Below, piece by piece: positions 42,251 through 55,160 of a stretch of 64,000 nt of DNA. The translations under genes and the position numbers were made by a program. The number at the start of each line of letters is the position of its first letter. The first letter of the stretch is position 1. Where the stretch lies: assembly GCF_002165775.1 (NCBI RefSeq), contig NZ_NDYP01000002.1:1-64000 (forward strand), read 5' to 3'. The notes beneath the pieces were generated by a model. That model had not been told where the DNA came from. It made no database searches and saw nothing but the letters and a program-made list of their open reading frames with translations. This stretch comes from Campylobacter concisus. GTDB taxonomy: Bacteria; Campylobacterota; Campylobacteria; Campylobacterales; Campylobacteraceae.

Positions 42251-43269
42251 TCTACCACGACAAAAAGCTTACGCAGTTCGTTAGAGCCGCTGGTTGAGCT
42301 GCTAAGCTTGACCCGTCGGGTCTAAACAAAACGATTAGTAGTTTAAATTTATCTCATCCAAATCTGCTCTCAAGCACCAATTCTAATGAGGATGCGAGTG
42401 TCTTTAAAATTTCAAATGATCTTGCACTTGTTCAAACGCTTGATTTTATAACGCCTGTGGTAAATGATCCTTTTATCTACGGACAAATCGCTGCTGCAAA
42501 TAGCCTAAGCGACGTCTTTGCAATGGGTGGTGAGGTGATAAATGCTCTAAATATCGTAGGCTTTGATAGCTGCAACTTGGCACCTGAAATTTTAGGAGAA
42601 ATTTTGCAAGGCGGAGCCGATAAAGTAAAAGAGTGCGGTGGCATTATCGTTGGTGGACATACGATCGAGACACAGCAGATGTATTATGGGCTTAGCGTCA
42701 CTGGAAGGGTGCATCCTGATAAATTTTGGGCAAATAATACAGCCATAAAAGGCAATGTTTTAATACTTACAAAGCCCCTTGGAAGCGGCATTTTAAGCAC
42801 AGCAATAAAGGCTGATTTATTAAGCATGGAGCAGATAAAAGAGGCTGCAACTATCATGGCACAGTTAAATTTTTATGCATTAAATGCACTTGATGGTATC
42901 AAAGTTTACGGCGCTACTGATGTGACTGGATTTGGCTTTTTGGGGCATTTAAGCGAAATGCTAAATGAAAAGATCAGTTTTGAAATTTATGAAAAAAACG
43001 TGCCAATCATTGCAAGCGCAAAGGAATTTGCCGATATGGGTATCATTCCAGAGGGAAGCTATAAAAACCGCGAATTTGCAAAGCATTTTGTGGACAAAGA
43101 AGCTGACATTTTGCTATTTGACGCACAAACTTCTGGTGGGCTTTTGCTTGCAGTTGGTGAAAAGGACGCGATGCTTGCAGTAAAACGCTTAAAAGAAGTA
43201 GGTTATGAAAGCTCGGCTATTGTTGGCTCTGCGGTGTCAAAGAGCGAGTTTGGTATATTTTTAAGATAA
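42247..43269 (+). CDS. selD: selenide, water dikinase, itself a selenoprotein (in-frame UGA)
   Basis: 340 residues if UGA at 42295-42297 is read as selenocysteine at residue 17. It makes selenophosphate from selenide and ATP. The context RAAG-Sec-AAKLDPSGL matches the active-site GCGCK region of E. coli SelD, where Cys17 sits at the same place. Downstream are DFITPVVNDPFIYGQIAAAN, GGHTIE and TDVTGFGFLGHL. The start at 42247 overlaps yedF; a start at the later ATG (42457) would remove the catalytic part. A hairpin just after the UGA may be the SECIS element. The organism must therefore have SelA, SelB and SelC elsewhere. Confidence 0.93.
42295..42322 (+). promoter_or_regulatory. UGA selenocysteine codon and SECIS-like hairpin in selD
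   Basis: The UGA (42295-42297) is followed by the hairpin GACCC-GTC-GGGTC at 42310-42322, with its loop 17 bases after the UGA, within the range of bacterial SECIS apical loops. The hairpin is visible; its role is inferred. Confidence 0.65.
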
Positions 43270-43277
43270 ATTTTTAA

Positions 43278-43293
43278 AGATAGCATGCTATCT
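43278..43293. other. perfect 16-base palindrome after selD
   Basis: AGATAGCATGCTATCT, eight bases after the selD stop. No T-run follows. It may be part of a weak terminator or a protein-binding site. Confidence 0.35.
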
Positions 43294-43362
43294 CATTGCG
43301 TTAGTGAAATCTTTTAATTTACTTAACCATTCTATAATTTCAAAAACTATAAAGGAGAGATG

Positions 43363-43992
43363 ATGAACTATCTTGAAATTTTAAAATTTCGTCATGCTTG
43401 CAAAGTTTTTGACGAAAGCAAAAAAATCAGTGCTGGAGAGTTTGATTTTATACTAGAAGCTGGTAGACTAAGCCCTAGTTCAACTGGTCTTGAGCAGTGG
43501 GATATCTTAGTCGTTCAAAATAAAGAGCTTAGAGAAAAAATAAAAGCTCTTTCATGGAATCAAGCGCAAATCACATCTTGCTCACATTTAGTTGTCGTTT
43601 TAGCTAAGATCAAAGAGGTAAAATTTGGAAGTACCTACGTTAATAAAATGATCGCTAGAAATACCAATAAAGATCCTGAAGCCATTGCTGCAAGGCAAAA
43701 ATTTTATCATGACTTTTTGCTTGCAAATTTTAAAAATGATGATGAACTAACATTTCAGTGGTCACATGAGCAATGCATGATAATTGCCACAAATATGATG
43801 AATGCAGCCGCGAGTTTGGGCATTGATAGTTGCCCGATAGAAGGCTTTGACAGACATGCTTTAAATGAACTTTTGGGGCTTGATGAGAGCTTTCAAAGAG
43901 TGGCTATCATGGTGCCATTTGGCTACCGCCTAAATTCACAACCAAAAAAACTTCGCAGAGAAATTTCTGATATTGTTACTTGGATCTATTAA
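43363..43992 (+). CDS. NAD(P)H-dependent nitroreductase (RdxA/NfsB-like)
   Basis: About 209-210 residues, starting MNYLEILKFRHACKVFD after GGAGAGATG (the ATG at 43360 is also possible). Nitroreductase-fold features: RLSPSSTGLEQWDILVV near residue 35, MNAAASLGIDSCPIEGFD, and a C-terminal DIVTWIY like H. pylori RdxA. It binds FMN; in H. pylori RdxA activates metronidazole. Exact substrate unknown. Confidence 0.87.
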   Translation: MNYLEILKFRHACKVFDESKKISAGEFDFILEAGRLSPSSTGLEQWDILVVQNKELREKIKALSWNQAQITSCSHLVVVLAKIKEVKFGSTYVNKMIARNTNKDPEAIAARQKFYHDFLLANFKNDDELTFQWSHEQCMIIATNMMNAAASLGIDSCPIEGFDRHALNELLGLDESFQRVAIMVPFGYRLNSQPKKLRREISDIVTWIY

Positions 43993-44138
43993 GATATTTG
44001 AGCCAAATTTTAAATAAATTTTTGGCTCAATTTTAAATAAATCAATAAATTCTAAATAAATACTTACCTTTATAAACCCAAATCAAGTAAAAATGGGATA
44101 AAATCAGAGCCAAAACCTAAACTAACGAGGTGTCTATC

Positions 44139-47100
44139 GTGCTTGAGAAACAAAAAACCAGCCTTCAGATAGTAAAAATGTTTTATACAAAGGCTATTTT
44201 ACTTCTACTCTCATTTATATTTTTAGCATTATTTGTAGTTTGTGCCGGTACGAACGATATAAAGTATGATCTTAGCTCAACGAATTCAAATATAAAATCA
44301 TCAATCTCAAATAGCTTTTTTATAATAAAAAACGATCTATTTTTAAAATCAAAAATGGTTGAAGCAGGTCTTAGCGATATGCTATTTGATAAAAATTCAA
44401 CAAAAAACGATCTTTATATAGCTTTTTATGTTTTTGATAAAAATAGAAATTTAATCTATTCAAAGAGATTTTTAGGTGCTGATGACATAGCCGAAAAGGA
44501 TCTATCTTGGCTTAGTTTAAACGAGGCAGATGCTGGGAAATTTACAGTATCAGATCGAGTTTATAAAAACAATCGTTTTAAAGATGTTTATGCATCTTAT
44601 GGACTAAAAAATGGAGGCAGTATCTTAGTTCAAATTAATATAAAATTTTTGCAAAACTACGCTAATGTAGATTACGATGAGAAAAGCAAAACTTATGCTT
44701 ATTTGGTGGATAAATATGGAAATTTATCAAGAGATGAGTTTTATAAAAAATTTGATGAATCGATGTTTTTGCCTTATGTGAGTCTTGGCGACGAGTTTAA
44801 AGAGGATAAAATAATATTTTCTTTAAGCCATATGAGCTTTTATCTCATAAGCTATATGCCAGAGTATAAAATTTTTGTTATTACCGCTTCAACGAAGCAT
44901 TTTCATATCTTTATGCAGTTTGTGTTATTTTGGCTATCGATCTTTTGTTTTATATCTTCTTTGATTTTATGGGTTAGAGATGTGAAATTTATAAAAAATA
45001 GAATAATGCCAGCCTTAAAAGAGGTAAGAGATACTTTAGATGGCAATGAATATGAGATAAGACGAAGCCTTAATGTAACAGAATTTGAAGATATAAAAAA
45101 TGGAATAAACAAGCTAAAGATAGAAACCAAAAAAGCAACTGATGGGCTAGAAGAATACAAAAGTAGATTTGGCTATATTTTTGAGCAAAGCTTTTTGAAA
45201 ATAGTAGTTTATGATGCTTATAGCGGCGATATTATTGATGCTAGTAATGCATTTTTGTCTTCCATTGGCTACACAAAAGATGAGATTATAGAGCTAAATT
45301 TAAATAATTTAATAGATGGCGATTTTGCATTGTTTATGCAAATGAAACAAGACGCTCAAAATAGTGATATGAGTTTTAAAATCAAGCTAAGAACAAAAGA
45401 TGGCGGCACTAAAGAGGGATTTTTACAAGAGTCGCAGATCGAGCTAAGGGATTCTAGGCTAAATTTTATGCTTATACACGAGCTTGACGATGAAAAATTT
45501 ACGAAAAAGGATAACGAAGCAATAAATGATTATTCTTTTTTATCGCCAAATGTAATAGCAGAAGCATTAAGCAGCGATCCATTTTCTATCGTAAGAAGTA
45601 CGCAAAATATCGATAGTGTCTTTAAAGTCCCGCAAGATAAGAAGCTTATAAATTTAAAAGATCTAATAAGCCCTGAAAGTTTAGATGAGTTTGCTGTAAA
45701 TATTTCTAATGAATCTAAAAAATTCTTTGAAAATGGCGGCAAAAATAGCGAAATCAATCTCGTAGCCAATATGCAAACAAATGAAAACAACAAAACGCCA
45801 TTTAAGATAAAAGTAAAATTTATAGATAATGATGCTGATAAAGAGCGAAAGACAATCTACTTTTTTAATGACTTAAGTGATATAGCAAAGCTGCAAGAAA
45901 AGTACGATGCTGAATTAAAATATTTTCAAAGCATACTTTGGGCAAGCCAAGCGCTTGTCTTTTCATGGGATAAAAAAAGCGACACCCTTTATATCCCAAA
46001 TGCTATTGCCAAGTCGCTCGGATATGCATTAAATGGGGATATGAGTATAAATTTTGAACGTGCAAAAACTATATTTGTAGATGAATTTGTAAGCTTTAAG
46101 GACTTTTTTGACCTTATAAAAAAAGGTGAAGTATATGATGGCGAAGTGCGTTTTTATAGGGCTGATAAAGAGATTATTTATGTAAGGATTAGAGCAAAAG
46201 CAATAGCTTTTTATGATGGTGAAGCAAGCGTTATAAAGGGCACAATGCAAGATCTTAGTGTGCAAAATAGCTTTTTTTCTTATCAAGACCTTTTAGCAAA
46301 AATTTTCTCATACGCAAAAGAGCAAATTATTATGCTTGATGATGAGTTTAGGATCATAGATGCTAATGACGCTTTTTTCGATACGCTTGACATTTCTAGA
46401 GATAAAAATTTTATAGAGAAAATTTACTCAAAAGATATAATTAATTTTAAAAACGGACTAAAAGATATTAAAGATGAAATTTTAAATTCACTTAAAATAA
46501 CTGGCTTTTGGCAAGGTCTTATTCATGATGTTCGAAGCAAAAATAGACTCGAAGTCATAAGTATAAGTAAGCTTTTAAACGCGTTTGGCGACCAAGAGGG
46601 ATATATATTGCTAGCTTCAAGCGCAAATGATGACTGCTACAATAAAGAGTACCTCGAATTTATCGCGTATCACGATACGCTAACTGGATTGCCAAATAGA
46701 TTTTTGCTTTTTAATAAGCTAGAAAATCTGCTAAAACAAGCGAAAAAAAGCTTAAAAATAGCAGCTTTTTATGTCGATTTTGATAATTTTAAATCGATAA
46801 ATGACGGATACGGACATCAAGTAGGCGATAAAATCCTAATAGAAATTTCAAAAAAAATAGATGAAATTTTTCCAAAACAAGGAATATTTGCGAGAATAGG
46901 CGGGGACGAGTTTATAGGTGCTATGCCTTATGAAAATTTGGGAGAAATTTACGAGACTGCTGAGAACATCTTAAGAGTGGGCCAGAGTAAAATTTCTATT
47001 GATGATGATGAAAAAAAACTTAGCGTAAGTATTGGTATTAGCTTAAGTAGCGATGCACTTGGCGTTGATGATCTAATCGAAAGAGCTGATTGGGCTATGT

Positions 47101-48232
47101 ATCAAGCAAAGCTTAATGGAAAAAATAAATATTATGTATTTAATTCGAAAAAAGATACATACTTTAAAAATGAATATAGAGACGACTCAAAGATCATTGA
47201 AGCTATCGATGCTGGTGAGATGTTCTTGCTTTATCAGCCTGAGATTGATATAAAAAGTGGGGAAGTTAGCAGCTTTGAGGCATTTATTAGATGGAAAAAT
47301 GGCGATAAGATATTAAGGCCATCAGACTTCTTGCCACTTGCAAAAGGCTCAAAAGCAGTTGTTGCTATCGCATTATTTACGCTAAAAGATGCTTTAAAAG
47401 CTAGGGCTGTGTGGCTAAAAGAGGGAATAAATGCAAAAGTTAGAGTAAATTTGTGCATTAAAAAGCTAATGACATCTGAGTTTTTTGAGAAATTTAAAAA
47501 GCTTTTAAAAGATGAGCAACTAGACGCTAATGGGCTAATCATAGATATCGTTGACTCTGCAAGTGGCGTAAATTTAGATGATGTTGTTAGATATATCGAT
47601 GCTTATAAGGAACTAGGCGTTAGCTTTTCACTTGATGATTTTGCGTCTTATTCAGGCTCGGTAGAAGCTTTAGGCATGTTAAAAACAAATAGATTTAATA
47701 TAGACAAAAGATTTTGCAAACAAATTTTTGATTCAGTAGAAGCGCTAAAGACCATACGCATGATAAAGTATGTATCAGATACATTTGATTTTGATGTCAT
47801 GATAAAAAATTTAGAAGATAAAAGCATGCTTGAAATTTTTATTGGATTTGGCTTTAGTAGATTTCAAGGACGGCTTTTTGCGCCAGAGCTTAGCCTGGAT
47901 GATGTACTCAAATTTAAATTTACTCTATCATCTCCGCTAAATGTAAGAAATTTTCAAGATGATGAGAACTACAATATGCTTTGCAAAATAGTAGGTGCAA
48001 AAGAGCTTATGACTCGTTTGATAAATTTGCTTAAATGCGATGAAAAAGTAAGCGAAAAATTAAAAGACGAAATAGCAAATCAAGTAGATGATATCAGAAT
48101 AATAAATGAAAAATTAGCTGAAATTTTAGATACGATTCTTGTAAAAATAGACAAAGAGAATGTAATAAATTTAGCTAATGAGGCAATTTTATTATGTGAC
48201 AATGATCTAAATTTGAGTGGAGCGAATAAATA

Positions 48233-48233
<1 letters not shown>
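44139..48233 (+). CDS. multidomain sensor with PAS, GGDEF and degenerate EAL domains
   Basis: About 1364 residues. A helix at ~12-35, a periplasmic sensor region to ~240, a second helix ~252-275, then PAS-like domains (one at ~345-450, GYIFEQSFLKIVVYDAYSG). The GGDEF domain follows AYHDTLTGLPNRFLL and keeps RIGGDEF, so diguanylate cyclase activity is likely. The EAL domain has SFEAFIRW instead of EAL, IIDIVDSA instead of the usual Glu-rich strand, and SLDDFAS, so phosphodiesterase activity is doubtful. I chose GTG 44139 because CGAGG lies eight bases upstream. Overlaps hisZ by one base. Confidence 0.87.
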
Positions 48234-50767
<2,534 letters not shown>

Positions 50768-50771
<4 letters not shown>

Positions 50772-51334
50772 TGAGAGCGGTTTTATTACTCTTAACTATT
50801 TCAAATTTTGCATTTTGTTTTGAAGTACCAGTTGACTGTACGCAAATTTTTGAAGCTAGAAAAGAAGAAATTTTAAAGGAACTTGAGATCATAGATGAAC
50901 AGCGCCAAGCTTTAGAGGTATTTCGCGCAAGCTCGGCAGCAGCCTATGAAGAAAATAATAAAAAGCTTGCCAAAAAAGAAGCTGATATAAATACGACAAT
51001 GAAAGTGATCGAGCAAAAACGCAAAGAGATCGATGAAGTGGTCGCTAAAAATGAGAAAATTTTAAAAGAACTTCGCACAATGACTAGTGATAAAGTCAAT
51101 GAGTCGTATTCTAAGATGAAAGATGGCGCGGCGGCTGAGGTGCTCTCTAAAATGCCTAGATCAAATGCAGCCACCATACTTTATGCTCTTGATGCCAAAA
51201 AGATATCTACTATCATGGCAAAAATGGATCCAAAAGTAGCATCTGAGATCACCACTTTGCTTCAAAAAGGGCCACCATTTGCTGATGAAAAAGGCGATAT
51301 GCCAACTCCAGCCGGTAGCATAAATATACAGTAA
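50768..51334 (+). CDS. MotE-like periplasmic coiled-coil protein
   Basis: 188 residues with a signal peptide (cleavage near NFAFC-F), a long coiled coil (~20-110), and a C-terminal MgtE_N/FliG-like helical repeat domain (SKMPRSNAATILYALDAKK, then MDPKVASEITTLL). This matches MotE-type proteins that help stator or chaperone function in flagellar motility. Coupled by overlap to the FliJ-like gene. Confidence 0.75.
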
Positions 51335-51453
51335 TAAATTTTTACACAAGCAAACAAAATTTTAAAAAATTTAGACACCAAGATATAAAGCACTTGCTTA
51401 TAAATTTTTAATTTTAAGCTCACCTAACTTTAGCTTGTATACTTTTGTGGTAG

Positions 51454-52455
51454 CTATTTTTTAACCAAACTTACTACGACCCCAACTCCAAGAATGGCTA
51501 GAATGATAAAAAGGCTAATTTGTGCAGAAATTTCAAAACCATGATGAAAGATATGAGTAGTCGCATTTACAGCTAGCTTTGCTGCGATAAAAAATAAAAG
51601 CACGATCACAGAAATTTCTAAATACTTTAAAAAATTTTTGAGTGCTTCAAGTACAAAATAAAGCGTTCTTAGCCCAAGTATCGCAAATATCATTGCTGAA
51701 TAAACAATCACAGGATCTTTGCTCACAGCAATGACAGCCGGAACGCTATCAAAAGCAAATATCACATCGCTTAGCTCAATTACGCAAAGACACAAGAATA
51801 ATGGTGTTGCTATCCAAGTGGCTTTTAGCCTTAAAATTTGATCGTTAAGAGTAGTTTTTTGACTATCTGAAATTTGATTAGAAATTTCGCTAAATTTAAC
51901 AAAAAAACTATGTCCAAAAAGCTGTGGTAAAACTGGAAAGAAGTGATAAACTGCCATATAAGCTATGTGGTTTGAATAATCTTTTATATCTTCATCACAG
52001 TTATCTTTTTTTATCATCATTACGGCACTATATGCGACTATTGCCGCAAATATTAGCTCCATCCAAGGTGAGATGGCAAAAAGCATCGTACCTGCGGCTA
52101 CAAAGATGAGCCTAAATATCATAGCTCCTATAACGCCAAAATAAAGCACTCTGTGGCGATAAATTTCAGGTATCTTAAACCATGAAAAAATCGCCATCAT
52201 CACAAAAAGATTATCTACCGAGAGCGACTTTTCTAGCGCATATCCTGCAAAATAAAGACTTGCTATTTCACTGCCTCGCTCAAAATATAAATATATGCCA
52301 AAAAGTACCGAAACTCCTATCCAAAAAATAGACCAAATACCAGCTTGTTTTAGTGAAATTTTCTCATCATGTTTATGAGCAAAAAGATCTATTCCAAAGG
52401 CAAGTGATGCCATTATAAGAAAAACTATAATTGTTTGAATTTCTAACGCGTTCAA
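51454..52455 (-). CDS. TerC-family integral membrane protein
   Basis: 333 residues with about nine helices. Characteristic TerC blocks: SLYFAGYALEKSLSVDNLFV and FAFDSVPAVIAVSKDP, each with conserved acidic residues inside the membrane. TerC proteins are linked to tellurite resistance and, in other bacteria, to manganese export. Substrate here unknown. Nineteen bases after moeA on the same strand. Confidence 0.9.
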   Translation of the reverse strand: MNALEIQTIIVFLIMASLAFGIDLFAHKHDEKISLKQAGIWSIFWIGVSVLFGIYLYFERGSEIASLYFAGYALEKSLSVDNLFVMMAIFSWFKIPEIYRHRVLYFGVIGAMIFRLIFVAAGTMLFAISPWMELIFAAIVAYSAVMMIKKDNCDEDIKDYSNHIAYMAVYHFFPVLPQLFGHSFFVKFSEISNQISDSQKTTLNDQILRLKATWIATPLFLCLCVIELSDVIFAFDSVPAVIAVSKDPVIVYSAMIFAILGLRTLYFVLEALKNFLKYLEISVIVLLFFIAAKLAVNATTHIFHHGFEISAQISLFIILAILGVGVVVSLVKK

Positions 52456-52473
52456 CTTTTATCCTTAAAATTT

Positions 52474-53673
52474 TTAGTAAGGCATCATCAAGACTTCTAC
52501 TATTTCGCCTTTTTTAAGAATTTCTTTATCCATTGGGATCATTAAAAGTGCAGCTTTGTTTGTTAAATTATTTACTATCGCTGAACTGCCAAGCTTTTTG
52601 CCATTTAGATTTACAAAATTTTTTCCTTCACGATTTTCTAAATTTACAGCTGTAAATTCTAAAAATGGTGAGCGTTTTTTATAGTCTTCGTCCATTATCG
52701 CCGTGATCTTTGGCTCTTCTTGACCAAACCACGCATTTATTAGGACCCTCACGTAAAGCACACACATAACCATTGCCGAGTACGGAAATCCAGGCAGTGC
52801 AAAGATATATTTATCGCCTGACTTTGCCACTCTGATGTGACGACCTGGTTTTATGGCAGCACCCTCGATGATAAGGCTAAAATTTTCATTTAAAGCGCCT
52901 TTTACAAAGTCGTAATCACCCATACTTATGCCCCCAGTCGTCACTAATATATCAGCTGATTTTAGTGCGTTTATGATCGCTTTTTCGACAAGCTCAGCCT
53001 TATCTCTTACGATCTCACAAAGGATCGGCTCTGCGCCCATTTTGCGTATCTGCATAGCGATGCCTACGTGATTTGAGCTGTGAATTTGTGCTGGATTTTC
53101 TAGAGGTTCGCCAAGGTCTTTTATCTCGCTGCCAGTCGCTAGTATCGCAACTCTTGGGCGTATGAAAACGCTTACGTGAAAGACACCAAGCTCAGCAAGA
53201 AGTGCTATCTCGGCGTAGGTTAGATGTGTGCCTTTTTTGATCAAAATTTCACCTTTTTTGTAGCTTTCTCCTACTTCGCGCACAGCAAAACCCTTTGGTA
53301 CGCTTTTTTTGATGATTATTTTCGAGCCGCTAACCTCGACATTTTCTACCGGCACAAGAGTATCAGTGCCTTCGCTCATTAGTGAGCCAGTGAAAGTTTT
53401 GACGCATTTACTACCCTCTATGACTAGTCCTTTGTCGCTACCTGCTGGAAGGTCTGTGATAAGCTCAAGCTCACTTAGACCATCTTTGAAGGCAAAAGCG
53501 TATCCATCCATCGCTGAAACTGGCTTTGCTGGGTAGTTTTCAGCAGCTGTCACGTCGTAAGCTATGTGTCTATCAAGTGCATCTGTTATGGCTACTTTTT
53601 CGATCTTATCCCACTCATTTATAGTATCTTTTAGAATTTTTAGGCTATCTGCGTAACTCATAAAATCTTTCAT
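52474..53673 (-). CDS. moeA: molybdopterin molybdenumtransferase
   Basis: 399 residues. MoeA inserts molybdate into adenylated molybdopterin. Motifs: PVSAMDGYAFA near residue 48, TGSLMSEGTDTLVP, ILATGSEI, TTGGISMGDYDFV and ALPGFPYSAMV. Full length. With moaD/moaE and the selenium genes it serves molybdo-selenoenzymes such as formate dehydrogenase (inference). Confidence 0.95.
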   Translation of the reverse strand: MKDFMSYADSLKILKDTINEWDKIEKVAITDALDRHIAYDVTAAENYPAKPVSAMDGYAFAFKDGLSELELITDLPAGSDKGLVIEGSKCVKTFTGSLMSEGTDTLVPVENVEVSGSKIIIKKSVPKGFAVREVGESYKKGEILIKKGTHLTYAEIALLAELGVFHVSVFIRPRVAILATGSEIKDLGEPLENPAQIHSSNHVGIAMQIRKMGAEPILCEIVRDKAELVEKAIINALKSADILVTTGGISMGDYDFVKGALNENFSLIIEGAAIKPGRHIRVAKSGDKYIFALPGFPYSAMVMCVLYVRVLINAWFGQEEPKITAIMDEDYKKRSPFLEFTAVNLENREGKNFVNLNGKKLGSSAIVNNLTNKAALLMIPMDKEILKKGEIVEVLMMPY

Positions 53674-53808
53674 TTTTATCCTTTTTATGAAATTTTTGCA
53701 TATTTTATCTACTTTGCTCTTAAAAAAATTAATCTTTGTTTTATTTAATGATTATTAAAATGTCGTTTAAGAAATCAGTTTGATTTTACCCTATACATAG
53801 GAATATTT

Positions 53809-54867
53809 ATGAATAAAACAGTGCTTTACATCATTGCAGGTGCAAGCTTAGGCATTCTTGGCCCAGTGCTTGTTTATTTTGGCAACCCAGCAAATATGGG
53901 CGTTTGCGCGGCTTGCTTTTTAAGAGATAGCGTAGGTGCTTTTGGTTTTCATCAAGCCAAAGTGGTACAGTATCTAAGGCCTGAAATTTTAGGGCTTATC
54001 ATCGGAGGCTTTTTAGCAAGCATGCTTTGGAGTAGAAATTTCACTCCAGTATCTGGCAGTGCGGCATTTTCTAGGTTTTTCTTAGGCGTGTTTGCTATGA
54101 TTGGTTGCCTTATCTTTTTGGGCTGCCCATGGAGAGCGTTTTTGCGCCTTGGCGGCGGGGATATGACTGCTATTGCTGGTCTTGTCGGTTTATTTGCCGG
54201 AGTTTTTGTTGGACGATTTTTCAAGAAAAATGGTTATGTTATACCTGAAAATGATGCCACTACAAAACCAGTTGCGTTTTTGCCATTAATTATTGCTGTT
54301 TTGCTTTTAGCAGCCCTTGTTTTTGGTTTAAAGCTTGGCGATAATGGTGCTTTATTTAGCTCAGAAAAAGGCCCAGGTTCACAGCACGCAAATATCTTTA
54401 TCTCACTTATTTGCGCCATTGTTATTGGCATTTTTATGCAAAGAAGCAAATTTTGCTCGGTTGGAGCGATTAGTAAAGTTTTTGAGCGTGATCTTTCAAT
54501 GTTTTATGGCATTGTATCTATCATCGTTTTTGCAAGTATCACAAATTTAGCTCTCGGACAATATAAATTTGGCTTTGAAGCTCAACCTATCGCTCATAAT
54601 GATGTTCTTTGGAATTTCTTAGGCATGAGCTTGGCTGGTCTTTGCTTTAGCCTAAGTTATGGCTGCCCAGGCAAACATTTAGTGCAAATGGGAGCTGGAA
54701 ATTTAAGCTCGGCTGTATTTGTTTTAGGTATGGGAGCAGGTGCTGCGATAAGCCATAACTTCATACTTGCAAGCTCAGGAGCTGGCATCACTCCTTACGC
54801 TCCATATGCCGTAGCGATCGGCTTTATCTACGCTATTTATGTTGGAGTTTTTACTAAAAAAGCATAA
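53809..54867 (+). CDS. yedE: YedE-family selenium metabolism membrane protein
   Basis: 352 residues with about ten helices and two halves each carrying a YeeE/YedE signature: NMGVCAACFLRD and LGCPWRAFLRLGGGD in the first, KFCSVGAI and LSYGCPGKHLVQMGAGN in the second. These conserved cysteines fit selenium or sulphur compound transport. The C. jejuni homologue is known as FdhT, needed for formate dehydrogenase activity and selenium use. Confidence 0.9.
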   Translation: MNKTVLYIIAGASLGILGPVLVYFGNPANMGVCAACFLRDSVGAFGFHQAKVVQYLRPEILGLIIGGFLASMLWSRNFTPVSGSAAFSRFFLGVFAMIGCLIFLGCPWRAFLRLGGGDMTAIAGLVGLFAGVFVGRFFKKNGYVIPENDATTKPVAFLPLIIAVLLLAALVFGLKLGDNGALFSSEKGPGSQHANIFISLICAIVIGIFMQRSKFCSVGAISKVFERDLSMFYGIVSIIVFASITNLALGQYKFGFEAQPIAHNDVLWNFLGMSLAGLCFSLSYGCPGKHLVQMGAGNLSSAVFVLGMGAGAAISHNFILASSGAGITPYAPYAVAIGFIYAIYVGVFTKKA

Positions 54868-54870
54868 TAT

Positions 54871-54898
54871 AAATTTGGCTGCCTTTGCAGTCAAATTT
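54871..54898. terminator. hairpin after yedE
   Basis: Arms AAATTTGGCTGC / GCAGTCAAATTT (one G-T pair) around CTTT. It starts four bases after the yedE stop. No long T-run follows, so it is a probable rather than strong terminator. Confidence 0.5.
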
Positions 54899-55045
54899 AT
54901 TCACTCCTTATATCTATCACCTCATCAAAAAGTTCAAAAAGCTCGCGTTGGTGTGTGATCATTAAAATACTAGCCTTAATCTTAAAATTTTTTAGCGGCA
55001 ATAGTAATGCATTTTGTTTTAAGATATGGCAAACGATAATTCTAA
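54897..55045 (-). pseudogene. 3' remnant of an ABC transporter ATPase gene
   Basis: The minus strand reads ASILMITHQRELFELFDEVIDI and stops, which is the switch-His region and end of an ABC ATPase. No Walker motifs or start remain. It lies beside the broken siderophore receptor, so both may be leftovers of one import locus. Confidence 0.65.
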
Positions 55046-55160
55046 ATCGAACTAAAATTTTAATAATGAATTGATAAAATTAATAAACATCAATATAAAG
55101 TAAATATTTTAAGCTATTTTGATATAGAATATCGATTTTGATTTTATCTAAAGGAATTCT

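Noticed and set aside
42457..43269. selD starting at 42457
   Set aside because: This start would omit the catalytic region; the in-frame UGA at 42295 is better explained as selenocysteine.
54871..54898. Attachment site or tRNA remnant near the ABC ATPase fragment
   Set aside because: The dyad fits an ordinary hairpin after yedE; no tRNA structure or integrase is present.
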